The notes: a model not told the origin generated them from the sequence alone. DNA of 64,000 bases from Akebia trifoliata (GCA_017979445.1 CM030711.1:47601560-47665559), one strand, 5' to 3'; numbered from the stretch's first letter, positions 48,290 to 60,647 are shown. A program made the numbers and translations.

Positions 48290-48420
48290 CTTCCTCAAGG
48301 GCACACCCTCACGTACCTAGTGCATGTGAGTTGCGGGCATTGCATGTGCCCCAAGATTAATTCTTGGACAAAATCATGATTTATGGATTGGGTAAAACCC
48401 AGATTCGAGCTTGATCCACT
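48290..48420 (+). mobile_element. SINE fragment, also in the 51-kb array
   Basis: 'caagggcacaccctcacgtacct', 'gcgggcattgcatgtgccccaagattaattcttgg' and 'acaaaatcatgatttatgg' match, in opposite orientation, the A segment of the tandem array (about 51085-51215). In that array the same stretch continues into a tRNA-like head. Here only the body is kept. Confidence 0.55.
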
Positions 48421-49255
48421 GTCTACAGCGATATTCATTTATTAAAAAAAAAATGATAATAATAAAATATTTGTGTTACTGCAAATTAAAAGGGAAAAAT
48501 GGTGCAGTGTAGAGTAAAACATTAAAATTGTCAAATTGAATAAAAAATTATACTTATCAAATTCATCAAAAAGCTTCATAGATATTAAAAAAATTCAAAG
48601 GTTAAAAATATATTAAATATTTATTATTGAAAAATAATAATATTGATCAAAACCTTTATGATTACAATGAATTTTCAGCTAATTGGTGCTTGAGATATTG
48701 ATAGATTAGCAAACTTTGTGTGTTACTAATCAAACCATGGATATGTGACAGTTGAAAAATAATATAGATTAAAAAACAATAGTGAACAACATGATTCTCT
48801 TCTTAAAAGTACAACTTAATTTAATAAAATTTGATTCACTTTCTTAGAGATAGTATTATTTTAAAATTGCAAAAGAGAAGATGATATTATTTTAATACGA
48901 GAAAAGAAATGGTAAAAGAATACAGAAATTTTACATGAAATATTAAAAGTATGATAAGAGTTTAAGAATTACAACTCCAATGTAAAAGTCTATCACAGTC
49001 TTTCTCTTGTGTAGATGAGATGAAGATCAATTAGATCATCAGAAAACATGAAAGATTTCAGAGAAAAAGAATTCTAATCAAGATAAATACAACTGCAAAA
49101 TTTATCAAGCAGGAGAGTTGGCCAACTGTTAGCATTTAAAGATTTAGAATTGAAGAAAAACTAGAAGGGACAGAGAGGGCATTGTTCGTTTCTTCTTCTA
49201 TTTTTGGGAATCTTAAAAACCCTAACAATCAATCGATCTCGAGTCTCGACCGCCA

Positions 49256-50279
49256 TTAAAGCTCCAAGCACGAAGGTGAAGCGAATAGCAAAGGCGAAGG
49301 AGGAGGAGGACGTTTGTGTCTATTATTACTTCTAATTCGACAACAATCAGCAGAAGATGATGATGATGAAGAAGAAGAGATGAACCTACTTGAATGGCTC
49401 CTCAATTTCTTCTTTTCTTCTTCGCGAACCCTATCTTGCAATCTACGATTCTGAATCTTCGTCTCATGTAGCTCCTCCGGAAGAACACAAAAACACAACA
49501 AACCTTGAATCCAATCCCCCAAAACAAACAATCAAACACAAATTATCAAACAGTTGGAGAGATTCGAACATGAAATCGATGGATCGGATTCTTACCGATT
49601 TTGGCGAGTCGATTAACCCAACGAGGAATCCGTTTCCCTGTCATTCTGAGACACGCGTCCTTGCAGAAATGGTTACAGTTCTTAGTTATGAGATTGTAAG
49701 TGTTCCCTGTATATTCTTCCGCGAGCTTCTCCATGAACGATCTGACCTCTTTGGGACTTAGATCTGTTCTTCCAATCAAAATCGATTTCCGAAACGAGAA
49801 TCCAGTGCATTGTTTCGGTTCTCCTTCGAAGATCCCTGTCGTAGGGAGATCATGCGCACCGAAAGCGTATTCAACGCCATAAACTAGGAGAAAAAAAAAA
49901 CCAAAAAAGAAATAAATCAGACACCTGCTTTACCGGATCTGAATCTTAAACACAGATTAACAAGAGAATCGTTAATAAAAATGTAAAATTGATCCTCTAA
50001 TGAAACTCTCTAATTTCTAATAAGTTTTCCTTAGGGTTTGTACAGCAATCAAACGGTAGATCTGGTGCCTAATCGACTAGATTGAAGAAGAATATAAGCG
50101 AAATTTATTCACACAAATAATAAAAAAAATTGAAGATAATTCTAACCTTGAACGCCGGAATGATAGACTCCAAGGCCGAGCCAATACGCGTAGCCATTAA
50201 TGGGAGTGAGATCGTAGACATTGAGATATACAGGAACTGATCCAGTTTTTCTCTTGCTGGAGAAGACTCTTCTCAACAT
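49256..50279 (-). CDS. deSI-like PPPDE cysteine isopeptidase
   Basis: Three exons on the minus strand: 50147-50279, 49596-49883 and 49256-49503, with GT..AG borders; 669 bp encode 222 residues. The PPPDE (DUF862) domain fills residues about 15-140: VPVYLNVYDLTPINGYAYWL, GLGVYHSGVQVYGVEYAFGA, NLITKNCNHFCKDACLRMTG. The catalytic pair of this family is visible: His40 in GVYHSG and Cys114 in KNCNHF. Residues 126-136 (KRIPRWVNRLA) are typical of the plant deSI-like subgroup (At4g17486-like). The C-terminal exon is less conserved and Ser-rich (nine Ser in a row), with REEEKKKLRSHSSRF before it. The family removes SUMO or ubiquitin from target proteins; the substrate is unknown here. The ATG at 50279 gives the expected family start MLRRVFSSKR. 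Confidence 0.93.
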
Positions 50280-50580
50280 TTTTCGAAGATTTGAGAAGAG
50301 AAATGCTTCACATGAAGCGCGATCTCGAAGACAGATTCATTCAAAATGTCTCTAGAATAAAAACCAGATCACTCGATCGAAGAGAAAGAAAAAGAGAGAA
50401 AAGAAGAAGAAGAAGAAGATATTTCGATGTGATTTGTCTTCTTGTCTGTTTTCGTTTGTTTAATGTTTCTTTTTTTTTTTTTTTTTTTTTTATCTTAGAA
50501 GAATCTCTCTTTCTCTTTCTCTGATTCTTCCGGCACCCGAAAGCGCCCTCTCTTCCCTCATCTTCCAGGCCCGCCCCATC
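50280..50580 (-). promoter_or_regulatory. 5' leader of the deSI-like gene
   Basis: Purine-rich on the coding (minus) strand, with GA-rich stretches and an A-run of about 21 (T-run at 50471-50491 on the plus strand). No intron border is evident. Confidence 0.5.
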
Positions 50581-50587
50581 TTTTATA
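50581..50587 (-). promoter_or_regulatory. TATA box of the deSI-like gene
   Basis: Minus-strand TCATATAAAAGATGGGGCGG holds TATAAAA about 300 bp upstream of the start codon, followed by a GC-rich stretch that could contain the transcription start. Position and sequence suit a plant core promoter; not proven. Confidence 0.55.
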
Positions 50588-51084
50588 TGAATTATTAATG
50601 TGGACGAAGCTTTCAGCTTTTTTTTTTTTACTAAAATAAAAACTACGAAAATACCTAGTCTCTTATTTTTTTAAAAAATTTCTGGCTTATCCTGAAATTC
50701 GTGGCGGTTGCCCAAATCATTCAATTTAATAACAATAATGTACAATGACGTTGGACACTGAGTATCCAACAAACATGGAGATGGACCAAAGAAATACTTG
50801 TTTTCTTTGCCATCTCAACTTGGTGAATATATAATTTCTTTACTGTCCATATCTTATACTCCTTCTACCTCTCCCCTTCTTTGCAAATTATATGTAGACC
50901 AAAAGAATAATTGAGAAAATAAGTAATGCAAAATTCAAATCAATAATTAGTGAAATAATAAATTTATATATACAAAGAAATTATTTATAAAACCATCATT
51001 AAATTTTTTCCAAAAAATTGAGGTAAAATGAATAAATCCTATTCTCATAATTGAGGGATATCCCTGTTGACAACGAATTGGGAT

Positions 51085-51300
51085 TCATATCTCATTTTTT
51101 GCTTAGTCCATAGATCATGATTTTGTCCAAGGACTAGTCTTGGGGAACGAACAACACCCGTACATCACACACACACAAGGTAAGTGAGGGTGCGCCCTTG
51201 CAAGTGGCCTCTAAAAAATTAATACTCATACTGGATATTGAACTCAATACCTATAGGTATTAACCACTTATCAATCCGAAGTTGCTCTTGAACCAACCCC
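51085..51300 (-). mobile_element. SINE inside tandem unit A
   Basis: On the minus strand 'ggattgataagtggttaatacc' fits an A box and TTGAGTTCAATATCC a B box. The body 'gcaagggcgcaccctcacttacc' and 'ccaagactagtccttggacaaaatcatgatctatgg' follows. The same element recurs in copies 2 and 3 of the array, and a fragment lies at 48290-48420. Confidence 0.6.
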
Positions 51301-51670
51301 TCCGAGTTATAAATCTTATTCCTCAATTTAATTATATCTAGAGCTATGCATTAATCCTAATCTATTTATAAAATTCATGAGCGATCTAATTCTACCTAAC
51401 TTCATTACTTAATGGGTCCGAGCATGATGATGACTCATGATAAAAAAAATATGATCCAAAGTCCCCATAATGTAAACATGAAATCCAATAGTCGTGATTT
51501 ATACATATCTTAATAACAAACATCTTAAAAATGCTTATTCACAAAATAAATCCTAAACATTGATAACGTGTTTTTTCCACGAGTCATTCTTCATGGTTAT
51601 TGAAACCTAACACTTAATTCATTCACCGGTCATAGCATTCTTGCGATACTAAATCATCTTGCTTTTGAAT

Positions 51671-52048
51671 TGGTGGAAAATGAATTCTTTCAAATATCCC
51701 ATACTTTCTAAGGTGGCACGAGATTTATTACCCATTCATGTTTCCACTGTTGCTTCTGAGAGTGCTTTTAGCACTGGAGGTCGTATACTAGATCAATTTC
51801 AAAGCTCCCTAACTCCAAAATTAGTTGAATGATTAATTTGTGGACAAGATTGATTACGTGCTTCACCTCTTCCAATTGATGTTGAAGAGATGCTAGAGGA
51901 ACTTGAAGAAGTTGAGTCAGGTAACCTTTTATTTTTGTTATTTTGTCATTTTATTCATTGATAAAATTATAATACTTCTATTTAATGAAAATTCATTTCA
52001 TTTTTTTTTACAGTCATTATAGATGATGAAATCTTTCCATCTGTTTAG
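51671..52048 (+). pseudogene. hAT transposase C-terminus, copy 1
   Basis: WWKMNSFKYPILSKVARDLL, PIHVSTVASESAFSTGGRIL and 'DQFQSSLTPKLVE' form the hAT-type C-terminal dimerisation motif. In-frame TGA stops lie at 51830 and 51851. The frame then continues as LPIDVEEMLEELEEVES to a donor at 51921; an acceptor at 52013 leads into VIIDDEIFPSV and a stop. The catalytic part of the transposase is absent, so this cannot act alone. Confidence 0.9.
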
Positions 52049-52979
52049 TGATTAGTTGATTTTCAAATGCCTCTTCACTTGCGATTATAGGTAAATTACT
52101 TTTCTAAAATTATAGTAATAAAGTAAATTACTTTTTAAATACATATTTAATAATGAATTAATTATGATGTTTATTTTTCTATTTTTAGGTCTTATGGATT
52201 GGAGCATGAAAGAAGACATGGAATGGACTCACTTGATTTTAGTTATAATTTCTATTTTGTATTGACTTATATTATATTATAAGACATATGTTCATGGTGT
52301 ATTTATTTTTGTGAGTGAGACATTTGTTTTGTTTGATGAATGATTCTTATTTGAATTTATTTTTGGAATTCAAGTTGGATTGATATAAACATGAATTGTG
52401 GTTAAGTATTTATTCACTTATTCATTTTCTATTATTTATTTGCTTGATTTCTATATTATTTTCATATTATATTCATATTATATTTGTTTTTGTTATGCCT
52501 TTTGATTAAAATCATTGATGATTGTGAATTTATTTATTTATTTAATATTTTTACTTTATGATATTTAATATTAATTAGCATAAAGGCATAATTGTGTTCT
52601 TTATGTTGTTGTAGATTGATATATTTTCTTGATTGATGATGGATTCGACTTTAAATAAGCAACAAGCAACATTTGATTTTAAGCATGCCTTTGATCTTCG
52701 ATCATCCCTTACAAGGTAAGTGTTTAATGATTTTTATTTTCTAATTGTTTTCATGATTTTTATTTTTAATGTGTTAAAAATAATAAGTATTTTGGATTGA
52801 TTCATGATTTTTATTATTATTAGATTAGTTCATTATTTTTTAATGATTTTTATTACTATTGAAAATATTAAGTATGAGAACCGATCCGAACCAAGATTGG
52901 ATTGGATTGATTCGGTTCTATAAGGTAATTGGATTGGTTCGTTTCCAAAATTGTAGAACCGATCATGTTTGGTTCGGTT

Positions 52980-53015
52980 CCAATTTTGCCAAAATCCGAA
53001 CCATGTGCACCCCTA
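52980..53015 (+). repeat. hAT terminal inverted repeat (right end)
   Basis: Ends CCGAACCATGTGCACCCCTA; its complement TAGGGGTGCACATGGTTCGG is a typical hAT terminus. Upstream, GGTTCGGTTC-type subterminal words are abundant (52890-52985). No matching left end was found in the array. Confidence 0.75.
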
Positions 53016-53017
53016 TT

Positions 53018-55274
53018 GAGTATCCAACAAACATGGAGATGGATCAAAGAAATACTTGTTTTCTTTGCCATCTCAACTTGGTGAATATATAATTTCTTTA
53101 CTGTCCATATCTTATACTCCTTCTACCTCTCCTCTTCTTTGCAAATTATATGTGGACCAAAAGAATAAGTGAGAAAATAAGTAATGCAAAATTCAAATCA
53201 ATAACTAGTGAAATAATAAATTTATATGTACAAAGGAATTATTTATAACACCATCATTAAATTTTTTCCAAAAAATTGAGGTAAAATGAATAAATCCTAT
53301 TCTCATATTCGAGGGATATCCCTGTTGACAATGAATTGGGATTCATATCTCATTTTTTGCTTAGTCCATAGATCATGATTTTGTCCAAGGACTAGTCTTG
53401 GGGAACGAGCAACACCCGTACATCACACACACACACAAGGTAAGTGAGGGTGCGCCCTTGCAAGTGGCCTCTAAAAAATTAATACTCATACTAGATATTG
53501 AACTCAATACCTATAGGTATTAACCACTTATCAATCCGAAGTTGCTCTTGAACCAACCCCTCCGAGTTATAAATCTTATTCCTCAATTTAATTATATCTA
53601 GAGCTATGCATTAATCCTAATCTATTTATAAAATTCATGAGCGATCTAATTCTACCTAACTTCATTACTTAATGGGTCCGAGCATGATGATGACTCATGA
53701 TAAAAAAAATATGATCCAAAGTCCCCATAATGTAAATATGAAATCCAATAGTCGTGATTTATACATATCTTAATAACAAATATCTTAAAAATGCTTATTC
53801 ACAAAATAAATCCTAAACATTGATAACATGTTTTTTCCACGAGTCATTCTTCATGGTCTTTGAAACCTAACACTTAACTCATTCACCGGTCATAGCATTC
53901 TTGCGATACTAAATCATCTTGCTTTTGAATTGGTGAAAAATGAATTCTTTCAAATATCCCATACTTTCTAAGGTGGCACGAGATTTATTATCCATTCATG
54001 TTTCCACTGTTGCTTCTGAGAGTGCTTTTAGCACTGGAGGTCGTATACTAGATCAATTTCAAAGCTCCCTAACTCCAAAATTAGTGGAATGCTTAATTTG
54101 TGGACAAGATTGATTACATGATTCACCTCTTCCAATTGATGTTGAAGAAATGCTAGAGGAACTTGAAGAAGTTGAGTCAGGTAACCTTTTATTTTTGTTA
54201 TTTTGTCATTTTACTCATTTATAAAATTATAATACTTCTATTTAATGAAAATTCATTTCATTTTTTTTCACAGTCATTATAGATGATGAAATCTTTCCAT
54301 CTGTTTAGTGATTAGTTGATTTTCAAATGTCTCTTCACTTGCGATTATAGGTAAATTACTTTTCTAAAATTATAGTAATAAAGTAAATTGCTTTTTAAAT
54401 ACATATTTAATAATGAATTAATTATGATGTTTATTTTTCTATTTTTAGGTCTTATGGATTGGAGCATGAAAGAAGACATGGAATGGACTCACTTGATTTT
54501 AGTTATAAGTTCTATTTTGTATTGACTTATATTATATTATAAGACATATGTTCATTGGTGTATTTATTTTTGTGAGTGAGGCATTTGTTTTGTTTGATGA
54601 ATGATTCTTCTTTGAATTTATTTTTGGAATTCAAGTTGGATTGGCATAAACATGAATTGTGGTTAAGTATTTATTCACTTATTCATTTTCTATTATTTAT
54701 TTGCTTGATTTCTATATTATTTTCATATTATATTTGTTTTTGTTATGCCTTTTGATTAAAATCATTGATGATTGTGAATTTATTTATTTATTTAATGTTT
54801 TTACTTTATGATATTTAATATTAATTAGCATAAAGGCATAATTGTGTTCTTTATGTTGTTGTAGATTGATATATTTTCTTGATTGATGATGGATTCGACT
54901 TTAAATAAGCAACAAGCAACATTTGATTTTAAGCATGCCTTTGATCTTCGATCATCCCTTACAAGGTAAGTGTTTAATGATTTTTATTTTCTAATTGTTT
55001 TCATGATTTTTATTTTTAATGTGTTAAAAATAATAAGTATTTTTGATTGATTCATGATTTTTATTACTATTAGATTAGTTCATTATTTTTTAATGATTTT
55101 TATTACTATTGAAAATATTAAGTATGAGAACCGAGAACCGATCTGAACCAAGATTGGATTGGATTGATTCGGTTCTATAGGGTAATTGGATTGGTTCGGT
55201 TCCAAAGTTGTAGAACCGATCATGTTTGGTTCGGTTCCAATTTTGCCAAAATCCGAACCATGTGCACCCCTACT
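53018..55274 (+). repeat. Tandem array copy 2 (A+B, 2257 bp)
   Basis: A full copy of the unit in the same order and orientation, including the SINE, the hAT C-terminus, the exon-like stretch (about 54893-54972) and the terminal repeat ending at 55272. It has a slightly longer CA repeat near 53425-53440. Confidence 0.93.
53931..54308 (+). pseudogene. hAT transposase C-terminus, copy 2
   Basis: Same content as copy 1 but with different lesions: the second Trp codon of the WWK block is TGA (53934). The position of copy 1's first stop is TGC here (VECLICGQD). The second stop (54111) is shared with copy 1. The spliced end VIIDDEIFPSV is also preserved. Confidence 0.9.
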
Positions 55275-56180
55275 GAGTATCCAACAAACATGAAGATGGA
55301 TCAAAGAAATACTTGTTTTCTTTGCCATCTCAACTTGGTGAATATATAATTTCTTTACTGTCCATATCTTATACTCCTTCTACCTCTCCTCTTCTTTGCA
55401 AATTATATGTGGACCAAAAGAATAAGTGAGAAAATAAGTAATGCAAAATTCAAATCAATAACTAGTGAAATAATAAATTTATATATACAAAGGAATTATT
55501 TATAACACCATCATTAAATTTTTTCCAAAAAATTGAGGTAAAATGAATAAATCCTATTCTCATAATCGAGGGATATCCCTGTTGACAACGAATTGGGATT
55601 CATATCTCATTTTTTGCTTAGTCCATAGATCATGATTTTGTCCAAGGACTAGTCTTGGGGCACGAGCAACACTCGTACATCATACACACACAAGGTAAGT
55701 GCGGGTGCGCCCTCGCGAGTGGCCTCTGAGAAATTAATGCTCATACTGGATATTGAACTAAATACCTATACGTATTAACCACTTATCAATCCGAAGTTGC
55801 TCTTGAATCAACCCCTTCGAGTTATAAATCTTATTCCTCAATTTAATTATATCTAAAGCTATGCATTAATCCTAATCTATATATGAAATTCATGAGCGAT
55901 CTAATTCTACCTAACTTCATTACTTAATGGGTCAGAGCATGATGATGACTCATGATAAAAAAAAAAAGGTATGATCCAAAGTCCCCATAATGTAAACATG
56001 AAATCCAATAATCGTGATTTATACATATCTCAATAACAAACATCTTAAAAATGCTTATTCACAAAATAAATCCTAAACATTGATAACGTGTTTTTTCCAC
56101 GAGTCATTCTTCATGGCATTGAAACCTAACACTTAACTCATTCACCAGTCATAGCACTCTTGATACTAAATTATCTTGTT
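55275..56180 (+). repeat. Tandem array copy 3 (A only)
   Basis: Only segment A is present. It stops at about 56180, exactly where the hAT-coding B segment starts in copies 1 and 2. This copy shows more differences than copies 1 and 2 show between themselves, for example a short deletion near 56160. Confidence 0.9.
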
Positions 56181-57020
56181 TTGTACAATAAAATTACATT
56201 ATCAAAATGTAGATCGTTATTCTCACTCCTTCAATTGAACTTTCGTACAAGTAATTTTTTTTTTCTTTCAAAATATGGAATAGTTGAATGTGAATCTAAA
56301 AAGTTCCAAAGTCCAAAGCTAATCATTTCTTTTTAATTTAAGTGTTTTTTGAACATGGAGTCCGGATTATAGACACACTATATAATTATATCAAAACTTT
56401 TCCGTACTCCAAGTTGATGTCGGTGGGGGCCAGGGGTGGAGTGAGAATGAAGTTTTACTTTCCATTTTTCAAACGAAATATTTAAAAGGGTACCATTTAC
56501 CTTGTTTGTCTGCCAAAGGAGAAGCATTGGGAGTTTGCTTGTTATCATTCCTTTATAAAAATATCAATTTATTTATTTATTTTATATATTAAATCAAATT
56601 TTATCGGATTAAATTGGATCCTAAGATTGAGATTCAATTATAAAAAAATAAAAATAAAATCAATCCAATTTGAATTGGACCATACTGAACTCGCATTGCT
56701 AAATTTTATTAATGGAGTGCTAATTTTCGAGACTTCAATATAGGACAATAGCAATTTTCAGATCATGTGTTTTTAGTAAAATTTTCTAGAAATTATTTTT
56801 ATTTTGTCTTTTTCATGGAAAAAAAAAAATACAAATAAAACAAACAAAGATTTTATTGTTATTGTGTGGTTCTTTTTAATAAATGACCTTTTGAGAATTT
56901 ATAATAATAACAAAAATATTATTCTACAATGAACCCGACATCCATAGGTTTTGTATTTTTATTTTTAAGTGCTCTTTAAAGAAATTTAGGAAAAATATTA
57001 TAGTTTTAAAGGTTAATAAT
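56181..57020. other. Spacer, no gene seen
   Basis: AT-rich single-copy-looking DNA following the array. No frame, repeat or element is supported. Confidence 0.4.
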
Positions 57021-57241
57021 AAGAATAATGATTTTCTGACGCCTCCCTCTGACATATGCTCCTATACATCCCCTGACATGGCATGTGCTAGAACCATTGA
57101 TCTTTTTTCCTTAGGATATACAACTGCACATATTTATGGAGATGTGCAGTTGTGTATCCCAAAGAAAAAGATCTATGGTTCTAGCCAATGCCACATTAGG
57201 GAGTGTATGTCAAAATGGGCGTCCGAAAATCAGTGACTCGA
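57021..57241. mobile_element. M2 foldback MITE, best copy
   Basis: The left end AAGAATAATGATTTTCTGAC pairs with GTCCGAAAATCAGTGACTCG. The arms CTGACATGGCATGTGCTAGA and 'ctagccaatgccacattaggg' pair. The core ACCATTGATC...GATCTATGGT encloses GGATATACAACTGCACATAT and 'gatgtgcagttgtgtatccc'. AATAAT on both outer sides may be a target duplication. About 221 bp. Confidence 0.85.
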
Positions 57242-60200
57242 ATAATAATGCCTCATTAGATTCTTGCACTTTATGTTTTATATCTCTTGTTGGTTGAATT
57301 GCATTTTGGTGAGTAGAACATGGTTGGGCTCATTGTGTTACAATGTTATACTTTTTCTTTTTGGAAGGATTAGTACTATTTAAGGATGATGAAGCATTTA
57401 AAGTGTATATATATCTCCACTTTAATCAATGTAGGTGGTGTGAGATGAGTCGACATGCAAAATGGATTGTTGGGGAATATATGGTATTAGACACTGATAC
57501 ATACCTGTTCCCACATTGATGCTAAAATAGCATCATAATGGGAAAGTTGGCATAGCCATGTCATGCTCAACCAAGTGATTTGTGAGAATTGATTCTCTGT
57601 ATTACTGCGTTTGTCAAGAATGCATTTCGTGTCATCAAGCAAACGATATCTATTTGTTTAAATTTGAGAGTTCAATATTGACCGTCCATTTTCAAACGTT
57701 TGATCAGATTAAAAAGAAAAAAAAATTGAATTCTTTGAATCCGATGAAGGTTTTGAAAATGGACGGTCCATGGCTTCTAATGTTTTTACGATATGTGACG
57801 TGGCTGTCCTTCAATCTTCAAATATCACTTCAGGGTACTACTGCAGGGAAAATGCACTCCTTTTCGCAACGTTACATGAGTTTTCTATATTTATTTCACA
57901 CCCTTACTTTTTCATTAATATTTGGAATACCTCCTTGGTCCGCTTCAAAGGTTTTTTTTCCCTTAATGGGCCTGACCTTTCCCCAACACAGCCTGACCTA
58001 TATGGGCTTGGGCTAATATATGGGGTTATATTTTTAATATTGTCATAACCAGGAAGAAAATTCATGTCCTAATCATAGTAACAAAAAACGGCATTTTTAC
58101 TTTTTGTTGAAAAAAATGCATTTAAAATACATCTTGTACCTCTGATGATTAAAACAATAAGAAAACAAGTCTTTTTAAAATGTAACAAAAGGTGATGTTT
58201 TTTTCCATTTTCTTTTCTTAAAAAAATAAATAATAATAAACTAAACTAAATGCTTTTTTTCTTGTTTTTTTAAATGTGGGATTTGATACATTATAGAATT
58301 TGGTGATTCTTAAATGTGAAAAAAAATATGGGATTTGATGAAAACATCTTGATTTTATAAATTTTCATTTTTTTTTTTCAATAGTGTATTATTTTGAACA
58401 AAAGATATGTTGATGAGTAAACTTTTTTTTTTTTGGCATCATAACATGTATAATTATGTTTGAGAACATGTTATATTGAAAACATAAATAAATTAAAATA
58501 ATTTTCTTATGTATTATTAGATATATACATTTTTCACAACTTTTAATATATATATTATCTTTTATTTTCATCATTTTTCCCCATGTTTTCTACATTTTTT
58601 CAAAAATTTCCCTTGCTTTTTAAAATCCGTACTCCGTCTTTGTGACTATGGTCCTAATTATTTACTTTCAATCGCTAAAAATGATGCACACTAAATAATG
58701 AGGTTTTAAATAAATTCGTAAAATGCACATGGATTATCATATGATTATTATGAGAATATATATATATATATTATGGAGTGTGTCACTTCTCATAACCATC
58801 CCAACTCTGAAGTTGTGGTTGGTGATGAATCCAATTTTAGAAATAACTTCTAAGCATGACTTAGACTATTATTGAAATTCATAAGTAAAAGTGCATATAA
58901 ACATGTTGGAAAAGCTTAAAATTTTATAAGAAAACAAAAATATCATATCTTATAACTCATGTTGTTAGAGTTTGAGAGTAAGAGATAGAGAGGACTGATG
59001 CAGGCTTTCTTGGTTTTTCATATATAATCAAGAAGGACATCGTTCGCTGCCAAAGTCCTAGTCAAAGTGTTTTCTCCCATATGGGTTTAAAGTTTCAGAC
59101 TGAGCTGACTTTTTGTGAGGATGATCTCTATGGTGAGTTGAATCCGAAACTTTTAGACCATATAAAAAATAAAACTTTGGTGGTTGAACCTGACCCATGA
59201 TGAAAGTTTAGTTGTGTTTATAGACTCGACAAGTTACTTGGTGGGTTTTGCCCATCTAGTATATGGTTAGTGTTAATAGGCCCATTTAGTCGTCAGGTCG
59301 GACTAGGAGTAATTCATATTTAGGACTAAACTCGGGAGCTAGGCCCATCGGGCGGCCAGACCGATAACGTACTATAATTTTATTTATAACACATTATTAC
59401 TACTTTAATGTAAACATATTTGAAATCGAGTCCCATAATTAAGCCCAAATACTTGCGGGTTGGGACGAGTTTAGACATAGGTAGTCTTCATTTTGCCTGA
59501 TCTAGAAAGTATTCAGGTCGGGCTTGGGTTAGAATTATGAGACCCAATTAAGGACGATTGACAAGCCATTTATGTCCCGACCTAACCATCGACTCCTTGA
59601 TGGTTGGTTGATGGAATCCGCAGAAACATTATCTTTAACGACTTTTAGGTTTGAAGTCTGATATGATCAAATTTGTTCTAGTCAACTTGAGATCTTCTAG
59701 GAACAGTACCATTTTCACTGGCATTTGATTTTGTATTTTGATTCTTGATTATGATTTTGGATTGCAGAATTAGATTCATGGAAACTGATTTCCAAAATCG
59801 GAATCCCTTTTAACTACCAACTTTCTTTTAAAACTGATATCAAAATCTCGCATTATAAGCTCATTTAGCTGATCATGTTTATATATTTGCGATATGGAAT
59901 ATTTTGTAAGAGCTTCTATTAAAATTTTAATACTAGCTTTTACTTATAACACACTAATTTATAGGTAAACAACCATTTAAATTCAAAAGATTGGTGAGCC
60001 AAAATAATCTCTCATATCATATTTATTGTACAGGTAACTTTTGTGATTTATCTCGAGAAACTAGAAATTCATCGATGATCCTCAAGATCTCCACAATCTA
60101 GATCTAGAACACACCCAACAAATAATACAAAAAAACACATAAGAGATTTTTTACATGATTTGACAAAAGTAGGTATCCACAAGTTTAGGGAGTTATTCCA

Positions 60201-60647
60201 CTATTATTCGTATCCCTTTTACATGAAAACCCCGAAATTTTCCTATTTGGTATCTCTCTTTTCTTCTTCTTTTCTCTTCCTCTTTACAATGTCTTTTTAA
60301 TCTTTTAAACAGAAAAATCTTACTATTAGAAAAAGAAAATCTAATCCTACTTAGATTTAAATTTTTATATTTATCTTTATCTAAATAAATAATTATTTAA
60401 AAGGAAAGAATCTTTTTAAATTGAGATTTTTGAAAGAATTCTTTACTGATTAAATAGAATTTCACTCAAATAATACCATATGTCCATCTCAAGATCCTCA
60501 TTGATTGATGCTAAATGAACAGTCCAAATGGGAGTGGATTTTATCTCTCCACATTTATCTAAGCACAATAATGTCATTTTAGAATAAAAATTATAAAAAA
60601 TGTATTCCATGAAAAGTTGTGATAATCTGAAGCCCTTTTTTTCAGAC
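57242..60647. other. Intergenic; only weak repeat traces
   Basis: The open frames at 57582-58048 overlap a weak inverted repeat (accgtccattttcaaa / ttttgaaaatggacggt, about 57680-57775) and match no family I know. At 59080-59175 there is a remnant of the F-type hairpin (GAGCTGACTTTTTGTGAGGA). A TA tract lies at about 58756-58772. No gene is supported. Confidence 0.45.

Larger units (their letters stand above)
50760..53017 (+). repeat. Tandem array copy 1 (A+B, 2258 bp)
   Basis: Starts GAGTATCCAACAAACATGGA. Segment A (about 905 bp) holds a SINE-like body with a tRNA-like head in minus orientation (about 51085-51300). Segment B (about 1350 bp) holds the hAT transposase C-terminus, a conserved exon-like stretch (52636-52715) and a hAT terminal repeat ending at 53015. 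The next copy follows directly. The two full copies differ at only a few positions per hundred by eye. Confidence 0.93.

Noticed and set aside
50760..56180. LTR retrotransposon tandem
   Set aside because: The A-B-A-B-A order suggests LTRs, but no primer-binding site, polypurine tract, gag or pol was seen, and the internal segment carries hAT transposase and hAT ends instead.
57582..58048. Overlapping open frames of 144 and 92 codons
   Set aside because: They overlap each other and a weak inverted repeat, contain a lysine run from an A-tract, and show no recognisable domain or plant-like codon pattern. Treated as chance frames.
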